Below are positions 6,956 through 7,294 of a DNA stretch of 7,294 nt, in pieces (within the stretch, counting starts at the first letter, position 1; every line of letters begins with the position of its first letter). The position numbers and the translations under genes are program-made. Source of the DNA: Burkholderiales bacterium (GTDB lineage Bacteria > Pseudomonadota > Gammaproteobacteria > Burkholderiales > Burkholderiaceae_C); assembly GCA_947372225.1 (NCBI GenBank), contig CANBSV010000118.1:1-7294 (forward strand), given 5' to 3'. Below the pieces are notes generated by a model. It had not been told where the DNA came from. It saw only the letters and a program-made list of their open reading frames with translations, and ran no database searches.

Positions 6956-7294
6956 GCGGCGGCTCCTTCTTTCTTGAACAGGTCGCGAAACACCGGGTAG
7001 ATCTGCGCCGCTTCGGTGGCCTTTCGCACCGCGAACACCGGGCTTTCACCGGCCAGCGCGACGTACTCGTCCCACAGGTTCTGCTCTTCTTCGGCCACCT
7101 GCACGTAGGCAAAGTAGCGGCACAGCGGAAGGATCCGGTTGGCCAGCAACTCGCGGCAGCGGCCACTGTCGTGGTGCCAGTTGTCACCGTCGCTGGCCTG
7201 GGCGCCGTAGATGTTCCATTCGCTCACCGGGTAGCGCTGCTGGATGATGGTGCGCATCAATTCAAGCGCACTGCTGACCACGGTGCCGCCGGAT
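6952..7294 (-). CDS. yeaH: YeaH/YhbH family protein (DUF444), C-terminal part, truncated by window edge
   Basis: Only the last 113 residues are present; the family is about 420 to 430 residues long, so three quarters lie beyond the right edge. The frame is open to the edge and reads SGGTVVSSALELM, then WNIYGAQASDGDNW and CRELL, and ends FRDLFKKEGAAA. The GGTVVSSAL and YGAQASDGDNW segments are typical of YeaH/YhbH, which have a von Willebrand A-like fold. The GTG at 7281 is an internal Val codon, not the start. The function is unknown. In enterobacteria yeaH is cotranscribed with yeaG (PrkA-type kinase) and is induced in stationary phase and nitrogen starvation. Here it overlaps spoVR by ATGA. 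I expect prkA beyond the window, but it cannot be seen. Confidence 0.93.
   Translation of the reverse strand, partial: SGGTVVSSALELMRTIIQQRYPVSEWNIYGAQASDGDNWHHDSGRCRELLANRILPLCRYFAYVQVAEEEQNLWDEYVALAGESPVFAVRKATEAAQIYPVFRDLFKKEGAAA
6963..6968 (-). promoter_or_regulatory. ribosome binding site of spoVR inside yeaH
   Basis: On the minus strand AAGGAG lies 7 bases before the spoVR ATG, within the last codons of yeaH. It fixes the spoVR start and, together with the ATGA overlap, supports translational coupling. Confidence 0.8.

Noticed and set aside
5849..7000. 383-codon open frame on the plus strand opposite spoVR
   Set aside because: The frame is a shadow of spoVR; its Val/His/Arg-rich translation has no domain, and spoVR matches its family over its full length.
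5919..7187. 422-codon minus-strand frame overlapping spoVR and yeaH in another frame
   Set aside because: The translation is Arg/Ala/His-rich low-complexity sequence overlapping two confident genes on the same strand.

Overview
The window is an ordinary-looking, gene-dense chromosomal segment from a GC-rich Gram-negative bacterium. The protein sequences and codon use suggest a betaproteobacterium, probably Burkholderiales; this is inferred from family resemblance and not proven. It holds seven protein-coding genes, two of them cut by the window edges. I see no tRNA, rRNA, CRISPR array, insertion sequence, phage gene or attachment site. No stretch longer than about 120 bases lacks a gene.

Layout, left to right. 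(1) The 3' part of rsmI (+), a 16S rRNA 2'-O-methyltransferase, followed directly by a strong stem-loop. (2) tldD (+), a metalloprotease subunit, with a candidate promoter and a good ribosome binding site. (3) aroG (+), a class I DAHP synthase, 51 bases downstream and possibly cotranscribed with tldD. (4) A PduO-type cob(I)alamin adenosyltransferase (-), convergent with aroG. (5) A FAD-linked D-lactate/D-2-hydroxyacid dehydrogenase (+), divergent from gene 4 across a 116-base region full of short palindromes. (6) spoVR/ycgB (-), convergent with gene 5. (7) The 3' end of a yeaH/yhbH (DUF444) gene (-), whose stop codon overlaps the spoVR start as ATGA.

Genes 1 to 5 are mostly housekeeping: ribosome modification, peptide processing, aromatic amino-acid entry, B12 cofactor activation and D-hydroxyacid oxidation. 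They share no single pathway. Genes 6 and 7 are the most interesting part. They look like two thirds of the conserved PrkA-YeaH-SpoVR stress module, whose biochemical role is poorly understood, and the kinase gene prkA would be expected just past the right edge. No clearly new system is visible. The best leads are the YeaH-SpoVR pair, the palindrome cluster between the divergent genes, and the hairpin behind rsmI.
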